A model generated the notes under the pieces. That model saw nothing but the letters and a program-made list of their open reading frames with translations. It did not search any database and was not told the DNA's origin. Shown in pieces: positions 32,756 to 43,904 of a DNA stretch of 64,000 nt. The position numbers and the translations under genes are program-made. The stretch lies in NCBI GenBank assembly GCA_002104905.1, contig MCFE01000432.1, positions 1 through 64,000 on the forward strand. Reading direction: 5' to 3'. The DNA comes from Basidiobolus meristosporus CBS 931.73 (taxonomy: Eukaryota; Basidiobolomycota; Basidiobolomycetes; Basidiobolales; Basidiobolaceae). How positions within the stretch are numbered: position 1 is the first letter of the stretch; each line of letters opens with the position of its first letter.

Positions 32756-34980
32756 TCCCAACTTCGACCACCCATTCCCATCCCCATCTCCATCTCCACC
32801 ACCACACACCATCTTATTTTCTTTGTAAAATCATCCTTTGCACCACCAATAAATCCACTTCTGGTTACTCGTGATCCGTTCGGTTGCTGTACCGATTCCG
32901 ACCGACCGAAATCAAACAGGAAGTCAAGTGCCACGGAGGCCAATCAAGGCAGATCTGTTTTCATAGATAGACTTGGTCTCCCTAACTTGTTCGATTGGGT
33001 TGAAGATTTGGTCAGCAACCCGCTTCTACTACGGATCTTCACTGTGTCACTAGTTCACGTTCATTTGGTGTGCAAGACCTGTGACAAACGTATATAACTG
33101 GCTCCACTTATCAACGACTCAGCTCCACGTTACATTGATCTTGATGGAGACTTTCATCTGGCACTCAATCTATCTCAAGCCATTCGATCGAATGTGCTAT
33201 CAAATTTACAAATGACCCAGGTACCGCTAATGTCTTGGTAGGGCTGGGGGCCCACCAATGACTTCATCCCCAGTATTCACATCGACAGCGATTTTTTCTG
33301 CTTTGTCTGAGCCACATCTCTTAAACAGTTGGGTTCGCGGGTCATGATCCCCAGCAACGTGCGGAAAGTTTCACGCCATGGATCTTTCTTGTCATCACCT
33401 CTGGTGGACTACTTTCTCACGACTCCGCCTATCCCGGACGATAGATGGTAACAATCAATCGGTCTAAACAGGTCTCCCACGGTTTAAAGGTTGATATTGA
33501 CTCTAGGTTCGACAATGAAAATTTTTGTCCCGGTACGATGCGGGTCACATTCTCGGCATGCAGGTCGCCAGCATGGTGGAGCAAACGCCACGCCCAAAGC
33601 GGAATCCCCCATGACAGGTTCATACTCGTATACTGGAATATACTGCATAATAATTGCGCTGAATAAATAACTACGCATGTAATACCTTCCACTGAGTGAC
33701 CAGGGTTTTTTTTTTTCTGGGCAGAACTTTGGCTTACCTCGTAGATGATGTGGGTCGTATTTGGAAGTGAATGGTTTAGTACTCAAATATTGATCCATGG
33801 ACACTGCATGTAAAGCACCGATGTCTAGACTTCAAGAATTGGTTAGCCAAGTACAACCCTGTAGTACTGATAACTAAAGCATAATTTCGAGTTGGCTAAT
33901 GAGAATGTCCGCCTAACTGCTGAATTCGCAACTGTAATACCAACTCTATTCAGAAACAGGGAGGTAACATAGTTTCGGCCACTATCAGATTTCGAATGTG
34001 GTAATAGGAATACAGGAGGCACATACGATATGGCAGATCCACTATTCAACTGGAAATCTAACTTCGACCCAGTGAGGATTCGAGATATCGATCGCGGTTT
34101 CTCCTCAGCGAAACATGAAATTCTTGATCGATCGGTTAATCGGTTACTGAATCTCCCTCATTGGTGATCAAAGTTACCATACGGCAACATGTGTGAAAGG
34201 TTTTGGAAAAATCACAACTCGTGGGGAAGTTCATGATTCGTGGACATCTGGAAATCAGCACAAAACCGTGTGAAGGATATGGAGCGTGCAACGATCAGAT
34301 CCCAACCACAACACCACCCCTATCTACCTGATGCTTCCCAAACTAGAGCCAGTGAGGCCTCGTCGATACAACCAACATGCAAGCAGGCTGAAGTCATCGC
34401 CTGTGCAAACGTTATCCAATACATCAACACTTCGCTATAAGTGGTGCAAATTCTAATGGAAATAGAAATCCGTCCAAACCAATTAACATTCCATCTTCCA
34501 AATCGAAAAGCCTTCCTCATGACCATATACCATATGGTTTCCTAATCTGAAGTAGTCGTGACTTATTGGTCAATCTACGAAATTCATCATGAGACTCGAT
34601 GGAACCTTCACTCACCAAAGTAATGTTGAGTCAACGCGAATTTCTAAATGTGGATTGTCAGTGGTATATTGGTGCTACTTATTTGGTTACCGTAAGATAA
34701 GGAGTCAGATGACAACTAGCTATCGTGCTATTGTTCAGCAAATGAAGAGCCGCGCTGCTCTCTAAGTGAATTTAAGATAGATCAATATAATTGCTGAGGG
34801 TGAAAAAGGAAATGGCACATACCGAGGTTATCGGGAATTGGTCAGCGAAAGTATAAAATGTCTTGGACCTCTGGATGGAATTAGTATCTTTCAGTTTCAT
34901 TCCCCAACACAGTATTCGGGCCTTTGAAAAAATCCTTTGCGCTTGACCTTCTACCCGATTACTTCACACCGAACTTAATC
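32756..34980. other. Intergenic with transporter promoter
   Basis: About 2.2 kb without a supported gene. Open frames near 33429-34049 lack recognisable features. A T9-T10 run lies near 33707. The right end is the promoter of the plus-strand transporter. Confidence 0.45.
34852..34858 (+). promoter_or_regulatory. TATA box of the plus-strand transporter
   Basis: TATAAAA 129 bases before the ATG at 34981. Confidence 0.5.
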
Positions 34981-36231
34981 ATGTCAAAATACGACGAAAA
35001 AACCCTCGACTATGAGGCCAACATGGAGAACGAAACCGGAAGAACCAGCTCTTCCTTCGGAGCTTACTTCAACATTGTGTGCGTTATTGCTGGTATGGGT
35101 GTTCTACAGATGGCTTCTGCATTCAGACAAAGCGGGTGGTTTGGTGCTGTTATCACAGTATTCTGCTGCCTCCTCTGTATCTACACCGGTCACCTGCTCG
35201 TAAAATGCCTATATTTCGATGGGAAAACCAGATTGCCGGGCTATTCAGCCATTGGACAAGCGGCCTTTGGCAAATTCGGAAGATACATGGTAGAGGGTTT
35301 CTTGTTCTGTTTCTACTTCGGAGTTGCGTGCATCTTCATCATCTTGATCAGTAAAGATCTGTCAGAGTTGTTCGAACTGGTGAACATTCACCTGAACTTG
35401 AAGATCTGGACCATCATTGCCGCCGTCATTATCTGGATTCCATTTGTGGCCTTCAAGGCCATGAAGGAAGTCGAAATCCTCGCACTGTTCGGTACCCTAG
35501 CCACCGCATTTACTGTTGTGGTGATCGTCGTTGTTGGTATCATGGATCTGCCAAAAAACAAGATGCAAACTCACGAATTCATCCAACCCTCCGGCTTGCC
35601 TATTGCCCTGGCCTCCATCAGCTTGTCATTCGGTGGTAGCCCAGTATTCCCCGCAGTAGAGAAGACCATGAAACGCCCCAAGTCCTGGACCATGGTTCTG
35701 TCCTTTGCCATGGGAACCGCCCTGATTCTGTACATCCTTGCCGGCGTCTTCGGTTACCTCGTTTACGGAAACTCCGTTCAATCACCCATCTTCACCAATT
35801 TGACCAAAAACGGACTTACCGTTGCAGCAATGATTGCCATGACCTTCCACATCATGTTTGCTGCTCCCATCCTGCTGATCAGTTTCTCACTGGAAGTGGA
35901 GAAGTGGTTGAAAATCACCGACAACTACATGACAAAGTCCAAACAGGTTGTCAGCCGAGTTTGCATGAGAACTGCATTGATGGTGGTGTTCTGCTTGATC
36001 TCCATGTTTGTCCCAGCATTCGGAGACTTCATGTCACTTGTCGGAGCCCTCACCAACTGCCAAATCATCTTCGTGTTCCCAGTCGTCTTCTACCTGAAGC
36101 TCTACGGATGGAGAAACATCCGCTGGTACGAGTTGATCCTCTGTGCCATCATCATTGTTGTTGGCATGGTTAGCTGCGTCCTGGGCACCATTGATGCCAT
36201 CAAGAGTTTGAAGGCAACTTTGTCCGGTTAA
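34981..36231 (+). CDS. AAAP-family amino-acid transporter, paralogue 1
   Basis: A 416-residue, single-exon permease with about eleven membrane segments of the amino acid/auxin permease family (AVT1/VGAT-like branch, usually proton-coupled). After a short acidic tail it enters GAYFNIVCVIAGMGVLQMA. Mid-protein signatures are SISLSFGGSPVFPAVEKTM and FAAPILLISFSLEVEKW. The frame stays open upstream to a TTG at 34924, but the ATG at 34981 aligns with the start of paralogue 2 and follows a TATA box by a normal distance. The last 60 residues are the same as those of paralogue 2, while the rest differs at about a third of positions. The two genes are convergent, with 467 bp between stop codons. Confidence 0.92.
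   Translation: MSKYDEKTLDYEANMENETGRTSSSFGAYFNIVCVIAGMGVLQMASAFRQSGWFGAVITVFCCLLCIYTGHLLVKCLYFDGKTRLPGYSAIGQAAFGKFGRYMVEGFLFCFYFGVACIFIILISKDLSELFELVNIHLNLKIWTIIAAVIIWIPFVAFKAMKEVEILALFGTLATAFTVVVIVVVGIMDLPKNKMQTHEFIQPSGLPIALASISLSFGGSPVFPAVEKTMKRPKSWTMVLSFAMGTALILYILAGVFGYLVYGNSVQSPIFTNLTKNGLTVAAMIAMTFHIMFAAPILLISFSLEVEKWLKITDNYMTKSKQVVSRVCMRTALMVVFCLISMFVPAFGDFMSLVGALTNCQIIFVFPVVFYLKLYGWRNIRWYELILCAIIIVVGMVSCVLGTIDAIKSLKATLSG
36004..36197 (+). repeat. Near-identical inverted tract shared with 36733-36926
   Basis: 194 bases in the 3' part of paralogue 1 match the reverse complement of 36733-36926 in paralogue 2 with only two differences (one A/G, one C/T, both silent). Identity drops sharply on both sides of the tract. 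This is the pattern of recent gene conversion between convergent paralogues. Confidence 0.9.
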
Positions 36232-36698
36232 ACCGCCATCTCCAAACCCAATCATCACTCGTTACTTTGAAAGCAACACTATCTCACTATCTCATCATGT
36301 TCATAATCCAATATCTAATGTAAATCAACTGACCTCCTATACATAATAATAAACACCCAACATGAAAAGCACTTCTCCATTGAGCCAATCCCGATGTCGA
36401 ATAGCGGTTTCCTTTTTCTCCAAATGAAACAGACCGATCGTGGAAGTGAGTCATCGCGCGCCTTTCCCCATTCCAGAACCAGCACACCAATAAGATAAAG
36501 TGACCATATTTGGAGGGGTAAACAAATCCCATGGGGGTAAATGGAAGTCCCAATTGGAAAATCGACGGACCAGCAACTCGCATGCGTATATGGTATTGAG
36601 TGGAAGGTTTATTGAAATCTTATGTACAAATATGGATTAAAATAGGAATGGATTCTAGAGAATGGCGAAGGGCTGAAATGAAATGAAGTGAATGAATC
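36232..36698. terminator. Shared 3' region of convergent transporters
   Basis: 467 bp between two stop codons, so both polyadenylation regions lie here. AATAATAAA-like sequence at about 36344 could serve the plus-strand gene. It is the loop of the large inverted repeat formed by the gene ends. Confidence 0.4.
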
Positions 36699-37967
36699 CT
36701 AGTTGGACAAAGCAGTGATCAAATTTTTCACTGCATCAATGGTGCCCAGGACGCAGCTAACCATGCCAACAACAATGATGATGGCACAGAGGATCAACTC
36801 GTACCAGCGGATGTTTCTCCATCCGTAGAGCTTCAGATAGAAGACGACTGGGAACACGAAGATGATCTGGCAGTTGGTGAGGGCTCCGACAAGTGACATG
36901 AAGTCTCCGAATGCTGGGACAAACATCGACACCAAGGCGAACAGAACCATTAGTCCGGTGCGCAACACTGGGCGGACTATCCTTTGCTTTGTTTGTGACA
37001 TGCACTCGTCGTTGATACGAAGCCACTTCTCGATATCAAGGGAAAAGCTGATCAACAGAATGGGCGCTGCGAACAATACGTGGATGGTGATGGCGGCGGT
37101 GGCAGCGAAGGTCAGGGGGGCGCCTTGGGGGAAATTCTGGAAGATCGGGGAATTGACCGAGTTTCCGTAAGCTAGGTATCCAATCACGCCAGCCAACATA
37201 TACAAAACCAGGGTGGTGACCATGGCGCAGGTCAGGATCTTTGTCCAGGATTTAGGGGTCTTCATGGTTTTTTCGACGGCTGGGAAGACGGGACTACCTC
37301 CAAACGACAGACTGATGGATGCTAGAGCGATTGGGATCCCGGAAACATGAACGAATTCGTGTTTGTATTGCTTGCTCTCGTCCAAGTGGCCAATGCCGAC
37401 AATGAGAATGACCACCACTGTGAAGACGGTGGCGAGGGTACCGAACACAGCCAAGATCTCAACCTCCTTCATGGTCTTGAAGATCACGAATGGCACCCAG
37501 ATAACAACCGCGGCAATGATGGTCCATACTTTGAGAGACAAGTGTACGCTAGTCTGGTCGATCATGTCCTTCATGTTGATACCAATCAACATAATGAAGG
37601 CACATCCAACGCCGAAGTAGAAGCACAAAAGAAACACCTCGACTAGATATTTTCCGAATTTTCCAAAGGCCGCCTCGCCAATAGCAGAATAGCCGGAAAG
37701 TCTGCTCTTGCCGTCGTAGTATAAGCATTTGACCAAAACGTGACCGGTGTAGATGCAGAGGAAGCAAGAAAATACGGTAAGAAAAGCAGCGAACCAGCCA
37801 CTTTGGTTGAAGGCATAGGCCATCTGAACGACACCCATACCAGCAATGACGCATACGACATTGAAGTAAGCGCCGAAGTTGGAGCTAGTGCCAGCATGAG
37901 GATCGTTATTCACCTCAAACGAAAGGTCTTTTTCGTAGGTGTTCTTTTCGTCAAAATCAGTTGACAT
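36699..37967 (-). CDS. AAAP-family amino-acid transporter, paralogue 2
   Basis: A 422-residue, single-exon permease of the same family and topology as paralogue 1. It starts MSTDFDEKNTYEKDL and enters GAYFNVVCVIAGMGVVQMAY. SISLSFGGSPVFPAVEKTM is retained, and the tail FGDFMSLVGALTNCQIIFVF onward is identical to that of paralogue 1. The ATG at 37967 is the first in frame. The pair most likely arose by inverted duplication; duplicated amino-acid permeases of this kind often differ in substrate or expression. No defect is seen. Confidence 0.92.
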   Translation of the reverse strand: MSTDFDEKNTYEKDLSFEVNNDPHAGTSSNFGAYFNVVCVIAGMGVVQMAYAFNQSGWFAAFLTVFSCFLCIYTGHVLVKCLYYDGKSRLSGYSAIGEAAFGKFGKYLVEVFLLCFYFGVGCAFIMLIGINMKDMIDQTSVHLSLKVWTIIAAVVIWVPFVIFKTMKEVEILAVFGTLATVFTVVVILIVGIGHLDESKQYKHEFVHVSGIPIALASISLSFGGSPVFPAVEKTMKTPKSWTKILTCAMVTTLVLYMLAGVIGYLAYGNSVNSPIFQNFPQGAPLTFAATAAITIHVLFAAPILLISFSLDIEKWLRINDECMSQTKQRIVRPVLRTGLMVLFALVSMFVPAFGDFMSLVGALTNCQIIFVFPVVFYLKLYGWRNIRWYELILCAIIIVVGMVSCVLGTIDAVKNLITALSN

Positions 37968-39123
37968 TTCGAGATATGGTGTGGATCGGAGTTTGTAACG
38001 TGTGGCAGAAAGGTTCTTGTGTTAGATTGAGCCAAGTGTACTAGAAAGTGGATAGATATTATCAAATCTGGGTATGAACACAAGGAGGCGATGACCGGTT
38101 TTTAAAGAATTTCAGAAACGCCTTGTCAAAGCCAATTTAACTTTAGTAAACGTTATCTACTAGTGATCATCAACCAATGTAAATAAGCCCAACTGGAGAA
38201 AAGAAGTTTCCTGTCCTACTTTCAATAATTGACATGTAAGGCTAGTGGCCCAATCTTATTGGGTCAATCCCGAATCTCAAGATTATGACTCAAAGAGTGT
38301 GGAAAAAAATTGGACAGGAAAGGGAACGTGGATCAAGAGCTTGCACCAAATGTTTAAATCCATTCAGACCAGTGTTCCTGTTCGGTAATTCGCTCTCAGT
38401 AGCCGATTTCAATTGGAAGATGAATGAATGATTATGATACACCAGAGTACTGAGGCCTATTATGGAAGGGTTCACGTTTCTAATCATGAGACTAAAGTAT
38501 GTAGTTGTCCCAAGAAGTGGATTAATATTACTTGAAATATCCTATCGATTCTACCACCAATTTTACCACTCCATCAAATAGCTCACCTCTGTTACCCGGT
38601 AACATTATGCTATCATATCGCGTCATACGTGGAACACTTGAATCCGGATTGAAACCAATCCTGCTTAGTTTACTCTTCCTCAATGCATCATTTTAATCAT
38701 ACATCAGTTGGGCTGAGATTGAAAATCTCACATCCATTAACATGCGCTTTACCCTTCGTGGTAGGTGTGCACAATAGGGATCATTCAAAGTAGACTGACA
38801 TCGAGTTTATGCTGACTTGGAGGTTAGGTAGCTGGAGTCACTATTGACGTTAAAAGCGTAGCATCCCTATCATTGGAACGTCATCAAATGCGTATGATGG
38901 GATTGGCCAAGAAAAAACAAACAATTCACATGAAAATACGGCAAAGTTTGATCATTCATTTCGCTATAGGAGCTAAACATGCCAAATTTATCATGTGTTG
39001 CTATTGTGTAAATTCTCTGATCTCACCAGCAAATCATTTCATTTTAAGCTGGATGTATTTCCGTTGTTGGTTACGTTAAGCAAGCGCCTTACAACTTCGC
39101 TTTGTACTCAGACTCAGTAAAAC
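37968..39123. promoter_or_regulatory. Divergent region, transporter 2 / tropomyosin
   Basis: About 1.15 kb between divergent start codons. No gene can be supported; the small frame at 38873 is featureless. Confidence 0.45.
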
Positions 39124-40316
39124 ATGGACAAACTCAAGGAAGTAAGTTCACTATTCCATCACCAGGGGCCCCTTCATATTTTTTATGTTTTGAGGATAGC
39201 AGCTTTGATGCGTATTGATTTGGGCTTTCTACTACACAACATACTGCAGTAATTTGGATGTCTTCATCCACTGCTGGTCCACACTTTCCATTAGCAGCGT
39301 GTTGACTTTTTTGCATCTATAGAGAATCAACACACTTCGTGCCGAGGCTGATGCAGCTGCCACTCGCGCCGAAGAAGCGGAAGCCCTAGTGAAGAAGTTG
39401 AACGCCACTCAACTTGACCATGACCAAGAAATCATTGGTTTCCAGAAGAAGATTCAATTGTTGGAAGAACAGTTGGACAAAGCAGAAGAGAGATTGGTCG
39501 AGTCCAAGGCCTCTAACGAAGCAACTGAAGACCATAGAAGCCTGAACGATTCCTTGAGTAAGAAGTTGTCCATGGTGGAGGACAAGTTGGAGGAGACCGA
39601 AACCAAACTTAAGGAGGCCACCGAGAAGTAAGTGTTATTGTGCGGGTGAAGCTCCCTCACTCTTATCAATGGCGGTGTGGCTCACCCTAAATCTTCTTGG
39701 TAGACTTCGTGACATCGATTTGAAGGCAGAGCAGGCTGAGCGTAAAGTCCAGCAACTCGAGAACGAGAAGATTGAACTGGAGAACAAGTCAGTATATTTG
39801 TGTGGTATCTTATCATTTGTGGAATGGAGCCTAACGCTTTAGCAATTAGACTCCAAGAAGCACCCAACCCTAATGTCAACAACCACGAGCGGGACCAAGA
39901 GCTTATCGCACTACAAAGTAAGCTGAGCATGTTGCAAATCGAGCTGGATCGTACCGAAGAAAAACTCGAGAGCGCCAAATCCACTCGTGTTGGCGAAGAT
40001 CAAAGCAAGACTGAGATCGAGGCTAGAGACAAGAAGATTGGCTTGCTTGAGGATGATCTCGAGGAAACCAAGAACAAGTTGCGTGAATCCAATGAGAAGT
40101 GAGTGTGCTCTAATACGATCCCTTCAACAACCGTGTCCTTACTGTCTTTTTAGAACTCGTGACCTGGACCTGAAGTGTGAGCAGCTAGAGCGCCGTGTAC
40201 AACAGATGGAGAACGAGAAAGACAAGTTGGAGAAGAAGTTGGAGGAGGCACAGGAGAAATACAACGAGGTTCGCAAGGAGCTGGATGATACTTTGAAGAC
40301 AATCGAAGAGATGTAA
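39124..40316 (+). CDS. TPM: Tropomyosin with duplicated exon block
   Basis: Actin-filament coiled-coil protein. It opens MDKLKERINTLRAEAD, the typical fungal tropomyosin start. Five exons: 39124-39141, 39323-39627, 39704-39787, 39850-40098 and 40154-40316, together 272 residues. Exon 3 (LRDIDLKAEQAERKVQQLEN) is a sister of exon 5 (TRDLDLKCEQLERRVQQMEN), and exon 4 is a sister of the 3' part of exon 2 (HDQEIIGFQKKIQLLEEQ versus RDQELIALQSKLSMLQIE). Junctions 2/3, 3/4 and 4/5 share the same phase and the same split lysine codon, so joining exon 2 directly to exon 5 is in frame and gives 161 residues, the exact length of S. pombe Cdc8 and yeast Tpm2. Exon 4 begins with two prolines, which would break a continuous coiled coil. 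Which isoforms are made is not known from sequence. Confidence 0.88.
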
Positions 40317-40554
40317 ACCCCCTATTTTGTATCCTGCCAAGAAGCATTCATACTCCTGCTTATTTTAAATCATCGCCACATCCACTCCGCACCAACCGAT
40401 GTAAATAAACCTATGTTTGTTGATGCGATCGAAGCAAGCACCAGAAGTATGCAGTTCAAGGGATCTTTATATATCAATTTATCCAAGGAAATCGAAGGGA
40501 CATGTATGGTAGGGATGTGTAATGGCGAATTCTAGTGGGCCAAGGTCATGAGGC

Positions 40555-42855
40555 TCATTCCGAAGCGGTGGAGATGAATTCAATGATGCTTGGTGCTGAG
40601 CGCTCATTGATGTTGAATGGACCTGGTGGACTGCTTTGGGCCAGGGTGATATATGCCTTTCGCAGGTCAACACATTTCTTGCCACAAAATACCCCCGATT
40701 AGTCTCGTGACTGAGGTAGAAACTTGCAAGCATAAACATCTTACCTCCTCGTCGTCTAGCTCCTTTGTTCCGATCTTGCACATTTTCTCGGCCCAATCGT
40801 TCACCAATTTCAGCACTTCGGGGGACTGACTGTTGATTCCAAAGGACTGGACTTCGGTCAAAAACTTCACCCCTTGGGTATGTGCAAAGATGCTCCACTC
40901 GGTACAGCGAATAAAGAAGTCCTCCACGAGGATCTTTTGTAACTTTCTGGATCCCAAAATTACATTGATCGACTGAACCAGCAGAGAGAGTATAGACTGG
41001 AACAGATCTTCGTAGCTGCTAGGGTTTGTAGGAAGCACCTGAAAGAGAACGGGTGCGATTCGATTGAAGGCAACCAGATCGCTCTCGTAGAGACGATCCA
41101 ATGCATATTGGCAGAAAATCTGGTCGAAACGGCCGCGTCAGTGTGGATGGAGATGTCTGGTAAGCTGCATGAAAAATCACCTTTCTCGCCACTTCGCTCC
41201 TCCCCAAGACGGCAATCTCGCTCTCGGTCAACGCCTCCGCCAACACCTCTTCATCCTCCACGGCGTTGTTTTTCTTCGCGTGCTCCTCGCGGTGGATGTC
41301 GTCGGTAATCAGGCCCACCATGGCCGAGTAGAATTTGGACGTGACCTCCTTGTCAACCTTGGGGATCTTGAAGCTCCTCGTCTGAATCATGATTCTGGCA
41401 TGGTATCCCAGATTCAGGATAGTGGAGGTCCAAATGATGTTTCTTTCAGACTGAAATCAAAAATGTGGGTGAGGCTTTGCTGCGGCGTAGGGGCTGAAAT
41501 GGTGATTACCTTGGGCTCAAGCTGCTTGGATGCTGCCGTGTGAAGTAAATGCAATAGCTGAAGAGAGAGCATATTTGCGGTGAACGGGCCAAGCAGTATC
41601 ATGGCAATATCGCTAAGAACGTATCGGGTTACTCATCGAGATGGCGGTGTGAAACATACGCGAGGGGATCTATACCCATATACTGGATCCTCCTTCACCA
41701 CACCGTCAAAGAACTTCTGCATATCGCGCACTCGTCGTTCGTCCATCGATTGTGTGCGAATACATGCGTCCAGCGCCCAGACAAGCTGATGACATGGATC
41801 CTTTTCATAAATCTACAGAGATTCCGGGGGGTGAGTACCGGGGGATTCAACGCAGCCTCGCACTCCAACTTACCTCGTTTACATCCGCCTCATGCATAGC
41901 CATTAACAGGTCGAATCTCAAAGTACAATAGTTGGTGTAACCGGTGCTAAGAAACAAGGTTCTCAAAAACCCTAAAACTAGATCATATAAAGTAATATTT
42001 GTCCCGATTACATGAACCAAATCTTTGATGGTTGAATGCTCGCGGCTGGGCCGATGTGTTAGAAAGGTCGCTCGCAGGAGCCAAACGGGAAACCCATCTC
42101 ACCGAAGTTTGGTTATCTTCACTACGTCCTTGTGTCTCAACTCCCTTCCTATTCCATAATGGTCCATGTCGTAATGGTATCGCTGTAGCTTCGGGACAAC
42201 GTAATCACTGAAGAGCGTATTATCATTCAACCACAGTTGACGTTTCACTTCCACGGGACATTCAGCGTAAACCTCGGCTTGTTGTGATATACTCTCGAGA
42301 ACATCCTTTGGAATACGCTCTGGGTGTTTACTCAGCAGTTTCATAGGGACTTCTCTTAACTCCTTCAAGTGAATGTACGTCAAAGTTTTCTTCAGAAGCT
42401 TCTGGAACCTAAAGTGCATTTGGTTGAGCCTTTGGGTGCGTTGTATATCTCCACTATGTAGGATGAATCCAATAATACCTCTCTTCGTCCAGATCCTCTT
42501 TCTGTATTTTTTCCAGCATCCGAGTTTTCATCGAATCCAGAAACGCGCCATGCATCTCAGCACGGCTGTATTCCAGATGGTCAAGCAGCGGATAGATTGC
42601 CTGTATGTTTGGTAGTAAAAGAAGAAAGCAAAAAAGGATCATAGGTCATTTAAATCTATTGACGAATAGTGTGGTATGTTGCAAGCTTGAAAACAGTATA
42701 ACAATTTGACGAAAGGTATCATCCAATCCATATTTCGCGCGAATTTCTGCTATAACTATCTTGGGGTCATTCAGCGACAGGGAATTCTTCACATGTTGCC
42801 CACCTTCCACACCAACTAAATAGTGTTTGGGCTCGGTCTCCATTGGATCTGACAT
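40555..42855 (-). CDS. NELFB: NELF-B/COBRA1-like negative elongation factor subunit
   Basis: Homologue of subunit B of the negative elongation factor, which with DSIF holds RNA polymerase II in promoter-proximal pausing in animals. Nine exons: 42664-42855, 42479-42600, 42103-42408, 41874-42045, 41676-41812, 41510-41612, 41181-41450, 40745-41119 and 40555-40677, joining in frame to 599 residues (human NELF-B has 580). Similar blocks include ECPVEVKRQLWLNDNTLFSD (human has AVEVKRQIWQDN), NITLYDLVLGFLRTLFL (human NVKLYDMVLQFLRTLFL), NYCTLRFDLLMAMHEADV and DPCHQLVWALDACIR (human DPCHKFTWCLDACIR). Collinearity extends to the end. Introns are GT-AG. The first in-frame ATG is at 42855. NELF is absent from budding yeast, so its presence here is notable. 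Confidence 0.88.
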
Positions 42856-43173
42856 AATGATTCTACTGTGTGGTTTTTCGGTGTGTATCGTATTCGTGGT
42901 TCTCTGTGGCGTGAGTGTGCTCAAGTACCTGTCGAAGAAAATGTCGAGTCAAAGGACTTACTTTACTAGGCCTATAACCAAGTGTTGTTTCGGAATTTTC
43001 CAAGGAAATTTTTACTTACTATTACTTCATCCAAAGGTAAGATAGTCCTCACCCTACATCTCAATTTAATCAATTTAGTCATATTCTCAACTGGAATTGC
43101 ATTAAACTTAAACCTGAAATTCCCTTCGATTTTGCTTTTTTTCCTCCTCAAACAATTCAATTAAATTTCACCA

Positions 43174-43203
43174 ACGCGTTATATCATACTACACGAAACG
43201 CGT
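43174..43203. promoter_or_regulatory. Paired ACGCGT (MCB) elements upstream of H2A
   Basis: ACGCGT occurs at 43174-43179 and 43198-43203, about 135-165 bases before the H2A start codon. This is the MluI cell-cycle box bound by MBF (Mbp1/Swi6; Cdc10/Res in S. pombe), which drives G1/S genes. A TATATAT-type TATA box follows at about 43275-43282. S-phase expression is inferred. Confidence 0.5.
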
Positions 43204-43336
43204 GGATCGCTAATCGAAATGGATATGATTTCAATTTAGAAGGCTGATTGGTCGAAGTTTGTATTGGATGCAGTCTATATATTGCAGTGACCTTCGTTCT
43301 CAAACTTCACAAACACATCTTGTCCTCAATATCAAA

Positions 43337-43735
43337 ATGTCTGGCAAAGCTGGTGGTAAGAGCGGTAAAGCTGTAAGCGGTGGTTCCAAGTCCCGTTCCT
43401 CAAAGGCCGGACTTCAGTTCCCAGTCGGTCGTATCCATCGTCACTTGCGTAAGGGCAACTACTCCCAGCGTATTGCTGCTGGTGCACCAGTCTACTTGGC
43501 TGCCGTATTGGAGTACCTCGCGGCCGAAATCCTCGAGTTGGCAGGAAACGCCGCCCGCGACAACAAGAAGACAAGAATCATTCCTCGTCACTTGCAACTG
43601 GCCATCAGAAACGATGAAGAGTTGAACAAACTGCTGTCAAACGTCACTATTGCACAAGGTGGTGTTCTGCCCAACATTCATGGATCGCTTCTTCCCAAGA
43701 AGTCCAAGAAGGAAGGCGAATCCCAAGAGCTGTAA
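43337..43735 (+). CDS. H2A: Histone H2A with C-terminal SQEL
   Basis: Core histone of 132 residues from a single exon. The histone fold is fully conserved: [39 protein letters not shown] and [10 protein letters not shown]. The C terminus is ...KKEGESQEL; the SQ(E/D)L-type end is the site phosphorylated by ATM/ATR-family kinases in H2A.X and in fungal major H2A (yeast SQEL). So this is a normal replication-type fungal H2A that also acts in DNA-damage marking. No H2B partner is found next to it; the divergent neighbour is NELF-B. Two MCB boxes upstream suggest G1/S expression. Confidence 0.98.
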   Translation: MSGKAGGKSGKAVSGGSKSRSSKAGLQFPVGRIHRHLRKGNYSQRIAAGAPVYLAAVLEYLAAEILELAGNAARDNKKTRIIPRHLQLAIRNDEELNKLLSNVTIAQGGVLPNIHGSLLPKKSKKEGESQEL

Positions 43736-43904
43736 GTGGGAAAACCTACATAATTGTAGTATGCACCTCTCAAGAGGTCCACATCATTCTGTCCATGTAT
43801 AGTGTTCTTATAGTTGTATTAACGAAATTAAATAATAGCCAAGTGCATTTAAAAACTTTATATGAAGTTCATAATGTAACCACGTTTATTAGAGACGATT
43901 GAAT

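Noticed and set aside
33429-34526. Several 60-106 codon open frames
   Set aside because: They overlap each other on both strands and show no protein-like composition or family resemblance.
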